Assembly: GCA_002633005.1 (NCBI GenBank)
Contig: NMRA01000071.1
Location: 161,339-225,338 of the forward strand
DNA: 64,000 nucleotides
Reading direction: 5' to 3'
Source of the DNA: Phoronis australis
Taxonomy: Eukaryota; Phoronida; Phoronidae
Shown here: positions 36,527 to 46,849 of the stretch, piece by piece
How the letters are laid out: each line of letters begins with the position of its first letter
Position numbering within the stretch: the first letter of the stretch is position 1
Notes under the pieces: model-generated
The model's database searches: none
What the model was told of the DNA's origin: nothing
The model's input: the letters and a program-made list of their open reading frames with translations, nothing else
Position numbers and translations under genes: made by a program

Positions 36527-37125
36527 CTCGCTGGTTCCCTGCATGCCGCTAGGTGGGCCGGTAGCTGCGCCAGCACAACAGTATCACTCAATTTTCCTCG
36601 GGAAATATTTTTACACCGGCATTTCTGATTGGCTAGTCGAATTCTCAACAGGCAACGCTTTACGCAAACAAACTGGCATGACAGAAGGACTGAAGTGTAA
36701 ATGTGGTCTGTTGTACAGACAAATCGGTGCTTAAAATTTATGTTCAGGAAATGTGAAGCCTAGAAATTGTGATTGCGCCTTTTCAAAATGCATCTTTCTT
36801 ATGTCAATTACTTTTGTTTACCATACGATATTGTCCTGTATTCATGTAGTATGAATAACACCAGTTAAATCAGCCAGATATGTGTTTAATGTACACGACT
36901 GTATGAGCTTCAAGCACGCGGCTATTAAACATAACTGCAGAAACAAAATAGTTGCTGGGACGCCACTTGCATGGCAAGGCTAAAAATCGTTCACAGACCG
37001 CTATTTTTTCACGGTGTTGTAGAGCTAACCAATGACTGCCGAGGTTACATTGACCAATGCTAAAGCGCATGCCACTGCGTGATACCTGCGTGCTGGCTGG
37101 GCTAAGCACGCAGAGTACCAGCGAG
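36527..37125. mobile_element. Non-autonomous DNA element, CTCGCTGGTTCCCTGC ends, copy 1
   Basis: 599 bp. The left end CTCGCTGGTTCCCTGC is mirrored at the right by a gtaccagcgag end, with further mirrored subterminal blocks (gccagcac / gtgctggctgg). It is about 90% identical by eye to the copy at 46130-46721. Flanking direct repeat ggtgagcaata. Inserted in a minisatellite. No coding capacity. Confidence 0.85.
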
Positions 37126-37590
37126 GGTGAGCAATAGAGACAGTACGGGGTGAGACACAGATAGTCCAGTGTGAGATACTAAGAGCGAGACTGTACAGGG
37201 TGAGAGACTGGACTGTACAGGGTGAGACAGAGTACAAGGTGAGAGTCAGAGACTGTATAGGATGAAACAGAGTGTAAGGTGAGAGACGGTGACTGTGCAG
37301 GGTGAGACAGAGTGAAAGGTGACAGATAAGAGTAGACGTGACAAACTGAGACTGTACAGGATGAGAGACTAGGATTGTACAGGATGAGACAGAGTTAACG
37401 GTGAACAAAACAGATTGTACAGGGCGAGACAGAATACAGGGTGAGAGACGGAGGCTGTACAGAGTGAGACACAGATACTGTACAGAGTGAGACTGAGACT
37501 GTATAGGGTGAGAGACAGAGATTGTACACGGTGAAAGAGAGAGTACAAGGTGAGAGACAGAGATTGTACTGAGTGAAAGACAGATTAAAG
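37126..37590. repeat. Degenerate minisatellite (gtacagggtgagac), right part
   Basis: Continuation of the array at 36325. It reaches to about 10 bases from the donor of the UNC13 exon at 37603. Confidence 0.85.
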
Positions 37591-37602
37591 ATCTCATCTT
37601 AC

Positions 37603-37673
37603 CTCTTGGTCCATAATGTCATTCAACCGCTCCAACTTATCTTGCAGCTGTGCTGCTTCATGTTCAGGTAAAC
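37603..37673 (-). CDS. unc13: UNC13 exon, helix following C2A
   Basis: This 71-nt exon has a clean acceptor (ttatttcag) and a GTAAGA donor. The leading GT completes a Gly codon begun by the C2A exon, and the exon ends in phase 0. It encodes GLPEHEAAQLQDKLERLN, then DIMDQE, matching the charged helix just after C2A in UNC13 proteins (EEEARYW...LEQLNA in vertebrates). A degenerate minisatellite reaches to within about 10 bases of the donor on the intron side. Confidence 0.9.
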
Positions 37674-37894
37674 CTGAAATAACAAGTTATCATAGATACT
37701 AAAAATAAGAGTCTCTTGCTGGGATCCACAGACATGTGAAACTAATTACTACAAATCCAATCAATAAACAAGCACAAATCCATCAAATTTTGCTACCTTG
37801 GTCATGCTTCTCGCCACACAAAGTCAAGACCACTTGGATTTAAGGTATGTAAGAACATGAGCAATTACACAGCTCGTCATCCGCATATCAACTT

Positions 37895-38365
37895 AGCAAC
37901 ATACTGGTCACCCTTGCTCTATTCAACTTTACAGCAATATACTGGTCACCCTTGCTCTATTCAACTTTACAGCAATATACTGGTCACCCTTGCTCTATTC
38001 AACTTTACAGCAATATACTGGTCACCCCTGCTCTATTCAACTTTACAGCAATATACTGGTCACCCCTGCTCTATTCAACTTAACAGCAATACTGGTCAAC
38101 CCTGCTCTATTCAACTTTACAGCAATATAATGGTCACACCTGCTCTATTCAACTTCACAGCAATATATTGGTCACCCCTGCTCTATTCAACTTAACAGCA
38201 ATATAATGGTCACACCTGCTCTATTCAACTTCACAGCAATATATTGGTCACTCCTGCTCTATTCAACTTAACAGCAATATACTGGTCGACCCTGCTCTAT
38301 TCAACTTTACAACAATATACTGGTCACACCTGCTCTATTCAACTTTACAGCAATAAACTGGTATT
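37895..38365. repeat. Minisatellite, 38-bp unit, about 12 copies
   Basis: Units of actggtcacccctgctctat, tcaactttacagcaatat. Confidence 0.94.
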
Positions 38366-38459
38366 GCTATAATTGAACTCTGCTACTTCTAATACATTAC
38401 TCCAGTGAACACAGTGGTGCAGCTACAATACTAACTATGAAGTTATAATACCTCAGCCA

Positions 38460-38645
38460 CAATAAGGGTTACCAGTGGTGTTCTAACACTTCACTGAAAA
38501 TGAAGTTAGAGACTGATATAAACTGCAGCGTTCTAACACTTCACTGACAATGAAGTAAGTGACTAATATAAACTGTAGTGTTCTAACACTTCATGAAGTA
38601 AATAAAGAAGAGGGAATGATATCAAATGGGGTGTTCTAACATTTC
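38460..38645. repeat. Minisatellite, about 60-bp unit, 3 copies
   Basis: Units of gttctaacacttcactgaaa, atgaagtta...gactaatataaactg. Confidence 0.75.
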
Positions 38646-38710
38646 AATGTCAATATGGCTGACCTATTGTACAAAAATGACACATGATCAAATTTACAGC
38701 ATGACGATTC

Positions 38711-40012
38711 ATGGGTGAGTCACAACATAACTGCCGGACCCGAAGCATAACCGGTGGTCCTCCACAAATCAGACCAACTTAGCACAAAACAGGACCTACG
38801 GGGATCAAATGGGACTGCAGGATCAGAAAATAGGACAGACACACCTAAAAACATGACCAACACACCTAAAAACATGACCGACAAACCTAAAAACATTACC
38901 GCCCCACCACAAAACAGGACCACTATAATAATTATAAATGCATATTATGTGACACTGGTTATTACGTAGCCAGCCAGCTAGCTGTATGAAGATCATTGTC
39001 AAAATACAGCTAAGTACCAACTGTGTGTTGAGCTACGTTAGACCCTGAAATTTCACACAGCCCGGGTTATTCTGCTCGTCACCTCGTTATGAAACTTATG
39101 TCAACATGCAGAGCTGACGATCGGCAGGGGTGCATGCAAAATGTGGGAGTCAACTGTTTAAGTGTAAAACAATCTAATAAACATCATTTACTTGCATAAT
39201 TATCCGCCTTTTGTAACAAAAAAAGCCTGTTGCCGTTTTGAAAACAGTACCCTCTGATATGCGCACGCAAATTTTTCCAACACTGGTAAATAATTTAGGT
39301 TACTCAAGGAAGAGTGTAGTTTTTACTCATACTTATTCCGTGTCAGTTTTTACCCACATTGGCCCAAGCTCTATATTTAGTATACAGCTTTGCACCAAGG
39401 CTAGTTATGACGATAATTAACCCCAGATCCAGTTATCCTCAAATGCATTTTTTGACTAAGATGTCAAATTTGAAAAATAATAATAATAATAAATAACTTT
39501 ATTTATAGAGGATAAAAACATGTTAAGTCTAAAACTTATCTACCACATGATCCTCGAAATTACAATAGATGAAAATAAATAAATAAATAAGATAAACAAT
39601 GATTTGTACCTGTAGATGAATGAAAAATGAAATAAAGACGTTAATTAATGTCAATTTTTGACGTGCAAAAGTGTTTTATTCTGTTCTAAAACCAACGCAG
39701 TGGATAAAATTATATTTATTTAGCTCACAAATGTGTAACGTGGTTGGTTTTTGGCTAGATTAACTAATTTTAAATGTTGACCTTCTTTCAATTCTTTATA
39801 AGGTGGGACATTCAAATTTCAATTCCCAGCGATCATGTTCAGACTCCAGCGGTCCTGTTTTGTGGTGAGGCGGTCACATTTTTAGGTACATCAGTAACAT
39901 TTTCTGGCACCGCAGTGCAATTTGATTCCCGTAAGTCCTGTTTTTGGCGAGTCTTTCCGATTTGGAGGACACACAGTTATGTTTTGGGTCCGGCGATCAT
40001 GTTTCTCACCCG
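38711..40012. mobile_element. Element with about 200-bp inverted arms
   Basis: The left arm (38711-38930: gggtgagtcacaacataact, caaaacaggacctacgggga, ccaccacaaaacaggaccac) is mirrored by the right arm (39820-40012: gcggtcctgttttgtggtga, cgtaagtcctgtttttggcg). The arms enclose about 0.9 kb of non-coding AT-rich DNA. The left arm contains an internal short repeat (acacctaaaaacatgacc). Confidence 0.75.
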
Positions 40013-40226
40013 TGCAATTGGCCAAATGAATTTTACAGCAGTACAAAACTCATAAATAAAAACAAAGGTGTTACACATAATGAGAATGGCAAAAGAAGTG
40101 TTAAGATGAAACTTGAGAGATAGACTAACTATCCAAGCCTTTAGTGAGCAAGTTAAGCTTTACCACTGAAGCAAAGAGTAACCTGAGTGTGTAAACCAAT
40201 AACTCAGATTGACCCACTGTACCTAC

Positions 40227-40241
40227 CAGCTGACTCATGAT
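40227..40241 (-). CDS. unc13: Candidate 15-nt UNC13 microexon
   Basis: A strong pyrimidine tract (ttttcttttctttag) is followed by 15 bases, then GTAGGT. In the phase set by the neighbouring exons it reads as Asp-His-Glu-Ser-Ala between ELPY and GLPEHE, leaving both neighbours in frame. Its length is divisible by three, so it would be an optional cassette. A longer 19-base version ending at GTACAG would break the frame and is less likely. This is a call from splice-site appearance and phase only. Confidence 0.45.
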
Positions 40242-40519
40242 CTAAAGAAAAGAAAATATACTGCATTACTCAATAGATTTCAAGCATATCTTGTTGATTC
40301 ACAATCACTTTAAACTCAGTAGATTATTTGCATGAGCACTCTCATCAACATACACCTCCATGTCCAGCACCAAACATCAACATACACCTCCATGTCCAGC
40401 ATCAAATTAATGACAGTTCTAGGAAATAACTAGCACTGAATCAGGACGACTAACAAAACATGAAGTGAGTAACGAGTTGCACTTAAGCATCTGGTTGTTC
40501 CCATGAGGTCAGGAACCTT

Positions 40520-40715
40520 ACACCCCAGAGGTCTACTGCTAGACACCCCAGAGGTCTACTGCTAGACACCCCCAGAGGTCTACTGCTAGACACCCCAGAG
40601 GTCTACTGCTAGACATCCCAGAGGTCTACTGCTGGACATCCCAGAGGTCTACTGCTTGATACCACAGAGACCTACTGCTAGACACCCCAGAGGTCTACTG
40701 CTAGACACCCCAGAT
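40520..40715. repeat. Minisatellite, 23-bp unit, about 9 copies
   Basis: Units of ccccagaggtctactgctag. Confidence 0.94.
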
Positions 40716-40779
40716 CTCCACTACCTCGCATGCTCAGGGCTTCACATACCAATCTTTAGTAACTAGCACCTCACATAAC

Positions 40780-41090
40780 AAGGAGCCTTGTATGTCACAT
40801 CCTACTGTATTACCTACCATGTATACCATGTCCTACGGCATTCCATGCCTTGTCCTACTGTATTACCTACCATGTATACCATGTCCTACGGCATTCCATG
40901 CCTTGTATGTCATGTCCTAGTGTATTGCATGCCTTGTATGTCATGTCCTAGTGTATTAAATGTCTTGTATGTCATGTCCTAGGGTATTACACGCATTGCA
41001 CGTCATTTCCTAGTGTATTACACGCCTTGTATGTCATGTCCTAGTGTATTACACGCCTTGTACGTCATGTAATAGCTTATTACATGCCAA
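40780..41090. repeat. Minisatellite, about 31-bp unit (tgtcatgtcctagtgtatta), array 1
   Basis: About ten units. The same family and orientation as 42815-43150, on the other side of the C2A exon and its repeated boundary. Confidence 0.9.
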
Positions 41091-41684
41091 GGTTCAGTAT
41101 CCTACACCTCAATGTCTAATATCTGCCAACGCAATATTTAGCACATAACACCCCAAGGTCATTTACTGTACACCCCAAATCAACTACTCTACATCCTGAA
41201 GGTCTGATGCCTTAGACCTCATGGTCTACTTTTAGTTCTAATGTCTAGCACTTAGCGCCCATGGACTAGTGCTTGGAACCCAAGCTACGGTGGTTAGACA
41301 AAAAGATCTAGTACCTCACACCCAAAAATCTTGTATCATGTGTTACAAGGGACAGTGCCTGAACCTTCAAGGGTATTCTGGGCTGACAACCCTTTAAGCA
41401 CATAATCTATAACCTCCATGCTGTGAATATGTATTTTGCAAGAGAAAAAATATATCGTTTCCTAAATTTTCAAAAAGGAAATGTCTTGCTGGTCAGATCT
41501 TGTCATCTCGACCATTTCCATCATACTCTATTGTTTTCTGGTTGGATTTTCCTGACCTGGTGCTTCAAAAGAATTGAGTGATATTGTTTTCATTTTCAGG
41601 TGATGGTTTGAAGAGAAACAAATACTCAAAATCTATGATAATTACTTTTAAAAACCCGTAAAGTATTTCCCAGTTTTTATAGGC

Positions 41685-41960
41685 CAATGTGCCACCTAAT
41701 GGACGGTACTGTTACAGGCCTACAACATGGCAACAAGTGGAAAAGTCTGTCTGCTTTCTTAAAGGAGACAGGCAGACTTGAAAACTTCCTTCACAAACAA
41801 GTTGTTGACCCACAACAGGGCTCTCATGTTTTAGCTCAGGTCGTTTGGTGCAAAGGCTCAACCATGAGGCCTGCGCGTGTCTGATGCACTGTAAACGACA
41901 TCAGATCACCTGCACTCTTTTTTTGAAAACCCGTATGAAGTGATTCTTAGGCCCTACATG
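41685..41960. mobile_element. Fragment related to the element at 27031-27740
   Basis: Shares the block gaggcctgcgcgtgtctgat followed by catcagatcacctgca with 27565-27620. Ends not defined. Confidence 0.35.
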
Positions 41961-42046
41961 TAGAGAGAATACGAATAAATTCGTAAAAGTAGGTAGCCCT
42001 GGGTATAGTACCTTGAACCTCATGGATTGATAGCATACACCCTGTT

Positions 42047-42483
42047 CACCACATGGACGTTCAAAGAGTGCATCAATCAGTACACTGTGCCCTGTAGGAG
42101 TACACCAGCCCAGTTACTCACCGTATGGTAGTTCAAAGCGTGCGTCAATCAGTACACTGTGCCCTGTAGGAGTGCACCAGCCCAGGTACTCACCATATGG
42201 TAGTTCAAAGCGTACATCGATCAGTACACTGTGCCCTGTAGGAGTGCACCAGCCCAGGTACTCACCATATGGTAGTTCAAAGCGTACCAGTACCGCTGCC
42301 GTATACTATGAACTGCTCCTAATCTACTACTCACCATATGGTAGTTCAAAGCGTGCATCAATCAGTACACTGTGCCCTGTAGGGGTGCACCAGCCCAGGT
42401 ACTCACCATATGGTAGTTCAAAGCGTGCATCAATCAGTACACTGTGCCCTGTAGGAGTGCACCAGCCCAGGTACTCACCATAT
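42047..42483 (-). repeat. 72-bp repeat reiterating exon 3' end plus 5' splice site
   Basis: About six units, spaced 72 (one 71) bases: ggtagttcaaagcg recurs at about 42125, 42197, 42269, 42340, 42412 and 42484, with a weaker copy near 42053. On the minus strand each unit encodes PTGHSVLIDARFELPYGEYL and GWCT, and carries a GTGAGT donor after PY. The one exception in coding is the diverged unit at about 42281-42335, which has a different interior but keeps the donor. Each standard unit also has an AG preceded by gcactcctac. Confidence 0.95.
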
Positions 42484-42602
42484 GGTAGTTCAAAGCGTGC
42501 ATCAATCAGTACACTGTGCCCTGTAGGGGTCCTTGTTCCTGCAACATCTCCTTCTCTCATTATTAGCTCTGCATCCAGAACTAACCACTTTCCAGCACCT
42601 TC
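42479..42602 (-). CDS. unc13: UNC13 exon, last strands of C2A domain, with repeated 3' end
   Basis: This 124-nt exon runs from an acceptor gttgacag to a GTGAGT donor. It encodes EGAGKWLVLDAELIMREG, then DVAGTRTPTGHSVLIDARFELPY plus one base of a Gly or Asp codon. This is the final part of C2A in UNC13 proteins. The last 45 or so bases and the donor are reiterated downstream in 72-bp units (see the repeat at 42047-42483), so the donor shown is the first of about six equivalent ones. Using the next one or two donors would add 24 residues per unit without changing frame. A TAG stops read-through after the second unit. Confidence 0.92.
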
Positions 42603-42814
42603 CTGTCAACAAACACAACAGCTCTGTGACATACTGCCCACACATGGATGTATACTGTGATAGGCAGAACATTACATACTGCAGTAAGCCACTACAACAC
42701 AATTGATCCAAGATCAGCAGATATCAGTTCCTCACCAGGCAACTACTGTCATCAAAGGAGGCACAGATAGATCAAACACAGCACAACCCATCACCAGGCA
42801 ACTATTGCTCTATG

Positions 42815-43150
42815 CCATGTCCTAAACTGTATTACATTGCTTGAATGTCATGTCCTAGTGTATCATATGCCTTGAATGTCATGTCCTAGTGTATCATATG
42901 CTTTGTATGTCATGTCCTAGTGTATCATATGCTTTGAATGTCATGTCCTAGTGTATCATATGCTTTGTATGTATGTCCTATTGTATCACGTCTCATAAGT
43001 CATGTATATAGTGTATCACATGCCTTGTATGTCATGTCATAGTGTATCACATGTCTCATATGTCATGTAATAGTGTATTACATGCCCCCTATGTCATGAC
43101 CAAGTGTTTCACATGCTTTGTATGTCATATCCTAGTGTATTATATGCCGC
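42815..43150. repeat. Minisatellite, about 31-bp unit (catgtcctagtgtatcatat), array 2
   Basis: About ten units, same family as 40780-41090. Confidence 0.9.
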
Positions 43151-43324
43151 ACAACCGCATCACCAAGCAACTATTGCTATCAAAGGAGTCACAGATACAA
43201 CAAACACAACACTACCACATCAGATATGTCTGATGCAAAAAACAAAAAACTTGAGATTTCATTGAATGCACGGTGTCGTATTTTATGGATAATTGCTGAA
43301 CAGATTTCTGTAACATTTTATTAG

Positions 43325-43405
43325 AATAATGGTGAGAGTAACACTTAAATGAGAATATTGCAGAGTAACACTTAAATGAGAATATTGCAGAGTAACGCTT
43401 TAAAT
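43325..43405. repeat. Minisatellite, 27-bp unit, 3 copies
   Basis: Units of gagtaacacttaaatgagaa. Confidence 0.9.
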
Positions 43406-43547
43406 GTTATAATGAACGTAAAAAACAATCCATTGTGCTGGGAAAATTACCCTTGTCAGAACAGCTCAGACTGACCTCGGTATAATAGAAAAAATACAAA
43501 ATCAAAGAATGAGACTGATCCAGTTACACTACACTTTAATTAGTGGT

Positions 43548-43745
43548 TACCCTAGGCACATAATGGTTACCCTAGGCACATAATGGTTACCCTAGGCACA
43601 TAATGGTTACCCTAGGCACATAATGGTTACCCTAGGCACATAGTGGTTACCCTAGGCACATAATGGTTACCCTAGGCACATAATGGTTACCCTCTAGCAC
43701 ATAATGGTTACCCTCTAGCACATGCTGGTTACCCCCAGTACATAG
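43548..43745. repeat. Minisatellite, 20-bp unit, about 10 copies
   Basis: Near-perfect ggttaccctaggcacataat units, about 70 bases from the donor of the UNC13 exon at 43817. Confidence 0.95.
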
Positions 43746-43816
43746 TTACAGGCGCATCTTATTGTCACTTACAACAGGTGGGTATGCTCAAAAGCACACC
43801 TTTCCTGGGTACTTAC

Positions 43817-43934
43817 CTGATTAGAGTGTGGTATCTTCATCAAAGGCAGCCAGTGAATTCCAAGTAGTTTGTCCCATAACATGCCTTTATTCCACAACTC
43901 AATGGTTAATCCAGTGTCCAGCCTCATGGTCTCA
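43817..43934 (-). CDS. unc13: UNC13 exon, middle of C2A domain
   Basis: This 118-nt exon starts one base into a codon: the TT of the previous exon plus its first T makes Phe. It ends in phase 0 at CAG before a GTAAGT donor. It encodes ETMRLDTGLTIELWNKGM, then LWDKLLGIHWLPLMKIPHSNQ, the conserved C2A strands of UNC13. The second calcium-binding loop has no Asp-x-Asp pattern, as expected for a structural, protein-binding C2. The preceding intron is about 14.9 kb and full of transposon debris. The following intron is 1.2 kb and starts near a 20-bp minisatellite. The exon lengths and phases make frame assignment unambiguous. Confidence 0.93.
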
Positions 43935-44199
43935 CTGAAATACACATTACCATTCACTTCACAGTTCACCATGACATCTGGTGAGCAACTAACCAACCAA
44001 TCATTAACATGTGGCCGCCACCAGTAACACTAAATAGTCAACAAAGTATTCATGTGTTCAGGCACCCCTAGGGGCACCACAGTAGTTAGACCCATTTCAT
44101 GATGATCCTCAGATAGACAGACAACAAATGATCAAACGGCCAATACCTGGCATCACATTTGAACCATACTGGAAAGTCGCTGCTGTATTCAAAACAGAA

Positions 44200-44830
44200 A
44201 GTGATACATAAAATTTCATGAATACCTGACGAGGCAAATGAAAAAATTAAAATTGCCACAAGAAGGTACAGCGCTGGTCAGGCTCATCAAAGCGTTCAGC
44301 CAATGTAACCTTCAAACTAAGGAAAACATTTATCACAATTTCACAAAGATCCTGCAAGGATTTAAAGAGATAAAGCCATGGACCCAGAAAACAAATTGCG
44401 TTTAGGGAGTGACACAGCAGTCAAACAGGTCCGAAAATCAACATTAGTCGTGGTTTTCTCATAAAGAACATGCCTGCTAATTTTTATAATAAAGCTTTTA
44501 GCAGTTTGGCAAAAATCAAACCCCAAAATAACGAAGTGGCCACTAGGTCGTACAAGATATGTCAAATACATTCGAAACAAAAAAATTTAGTTGTCTCTTC
44601 AATAGAATTGTTGGGCTAATATCATGACAATCAGTGGATGAATGCACTTCAAAATTAAAGTGGCAAATATGTAAAATTGCCTCTAGGATGCAAAGTGGTA
44701 TTGGGATCAGCTGAACACTCACAAACCCCCTTCAAAGGGTCAAGGAGATTCAGCAATGAATGGAAAAAGGGAAAATGGCAACGACGGGCCAAACAGTAGT
44801 CTGACTTATGCAAAAATCGAAGACAGTACG
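44200..44830. repeat. Diffuse repeat family with CTCF-like boxes
   Basis: Contains attgccacaagaaggtacag, gtggccactaggtcgtacaa and ttgcctctaggatgcaaag at intervals of about 140-270 bases, with tttcatgaaaat-like pieces between. Confidence 0.45.
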
Positions 44831-45084
44831 AAGACACAACCCTTCGGAAATGCACTGGCCTTAAGTGCATGACATCGTCTTTCTTTTTTTGGTTTGAAAA
44901 CTACATATTTGAGTTTCGTGGAAGTTATCATCAAAAATTTGGTGCCACGATAGACCTGTCTGGCCTCTTGTTTGCAATCTCTACATGAAGTTATTGGAAC
45001 AGAGGACGTTGAAAACAGACCAACTCGATCAGACTGTGGCCATGGAAAAGGTATATGAAGTTGTAATCGGAACAAAAAGACCAT

Positions 45085-45800
45085 ATCAATAGTATGGATA
45101 CCACCAGTAATGTCAGGTTTACTTATGAGGAGGAAGAGAATTCTCGTTGCCCTTTCCTGGACATTAAGATTGTGAGAAATCCTGATGGTGGTTTTAAACT
45201 ACAAATGTACTACAAGAAAACGCACACTGACCAATATCTCCATTTTAACTCATGTCACCTGTGACATCATAGACTGAGCATTGTTCGAACACTTTATGAC
45301 AGGAACCGCACTCTGGCGTCCCTTGAGGAAAATCGTGCCACAGAAATGGAACTCATCACCTCAGTTGTCGGACTTTGGTAATCCAAAATGGGTGTTCAAA
45401 AAGGTCTTTTAAAGAATGGGATGATTTCTGGGGAGTATAGTTGTGATCACAAGAATATGGTGATGATCCCCTATGTGAAAGGCGGTTCGTAATCTCTACG
45501 GAGTACTTTCAGTGAATTTAATATTAGTACCACCTTAAAACCTATTTCTACTCTACGTAACTTATTGGTGCATCCGAAGGATTTGCGTGCTAGGGAAGAT
45601 TGTAGTGTTGTTTATAACATTCCTTGAACTTCGTGCAAAAGTGTTTATATTAGAGAAATTAGAAGAAATTTTGGTTATAGAATGGCTAAACATGACAAGG
45701 ATGTTGATCACTTCACAGGGTCACAATGAGGATGGAAGCAGTCAACATCAGCTTCCAAAAACTAATTTTTTGAGTGATAAGTTGTGTAGGGAGGCAGATG
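45085..45800 (+). pseudogene. Decayed Penelope-like element, RT C-terminus and GIY-YIG region
   Basis: The translation reads VRFTYEEEENSRCPFLDI, then YYKKTHTDQYLHFNSCHL, a stop, then HRLSIVRTLYDRNRTLASLE. A later frame gives LRNLLVHPKDLRAREDCSV, VYNIP, a stop, and TSCKSVYIREIRRNFGYRMA. These are the FLDV, thumb and GIY-YIG-type endonuclease segments of Penelope-like proteins in order. Several stop codons and frame changes make it a dead copy. The RT palm is missing, so it is 5' truncated. Confidence 0.82.
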
Positions 45801-45859
45801 CCTGAAAATGAATTAAAAATAACAAAAAAATGGTCACAGACACTACATCTTGGTTGGCG

Positions 45860-46129
45860 AAAGAAAACCACTAAGAGTCACTAGTTCAGTGTACAGCCTA
45901 GAGTTCACTATACACAACTGATGACCACTAGATGTCACTAGTTCAGTGTACAGCCTGGAGTTCACTATAAGCAACTGATAACAACTAGGTGTCACTAGTA
46001 CAATGTACTGGAGTTCACTATACACAACTAATGACCACTAGGTGTCACTAGTACAATGTACTGGAATTCACTATACACAACTGATGACCACTAGGTGTCA
46101 CTAGTACAATGTACAGCCTGGAGTTCACT
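45860..46129. repeat. Minisatellite, about 57-bp unit, left part
   Basis: Units of actgatgaccactaggtgtc, actagtacaatgtacagcct. It resumes at 46722-46845 after the inserted element. Confidence 0.92.
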
Positions 46130-46721
46130 CTCGCTGGTTCCCTGCGTGCCGCTAGGTGGGGCGGTAGCCGCGCCAGCACGCAGGTATCACTTAATTTTCC
46201 TCGGTAAATTTTTTTACACCGGCGATTCTGATTGGCTAGTCAAATTCTCAACAGGCAGCGCTTTACGCAAACAAACTGGTATGACTGATGGACTGAAGTG
46301 TAAATGGGGTCTGTTGTGCAGACAAATCGGGTGATTAAAATTTATGTTCAGGAAATGTGAAGCCTAGAAATTTTAATTGCGCCTTTTCGAGATGCATCTT
46401 TCTACTGTCGACGACTTTTGTTTACGATAGTGTCCTGTATTCATACAGGATGAATAACACACCGGTTAAATCGGCCAGATATGTGTTTATTATACACGCA
46501 TTTGCTTCAAGTACGCGGCCATTAAACATCACTGCAGAAACGTAATAGTTTCTGCGACGCCACTTGCATGACAAGGCTAAAAATCGTTCCCAGCCCGCCA
46601 TTTTTCACGTTGTTGTGAAGCTAACCAATGACTGCCGAGGTTACATTGACCAATGCTAAAGCGTGTGCCACTGCGTGATACCTGCGTGCTGGCTGGGCTA
46701 AGCACGCGGGGAACCAGCGAG
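46130..46721. mobile_element. Non-autonomous DNA element, CTCGCTGGTTCCCTGC ends, copy 2
   Basis: 592 bp, same family as 36527-37125 and in the same orientation. Flanked by the 10-base direct repeat ggagttcact, one copy of which equals the uninterrupted array unit, so this is an insertion into the array. No coding capacity. Confidence 0.88.
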
Positions 46722-46845
46722 GGAGTTCACTATACACAACTGATGACCACTAGGTGTCACTAGTACAATGTACAGTCCAGAGTTCACAACTGATGACCAC
46801 TAGGTGTCACTAGTACAATGTACAGTCCAGAGTTCACAACTGATG
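46722..46845. repeat. Minisatellite, about 57-bp unit, right part
   Basis: Two to three units continuing the array at 45860. Confidence 0.9.
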
Positions 46846-46849
46846 ACCA

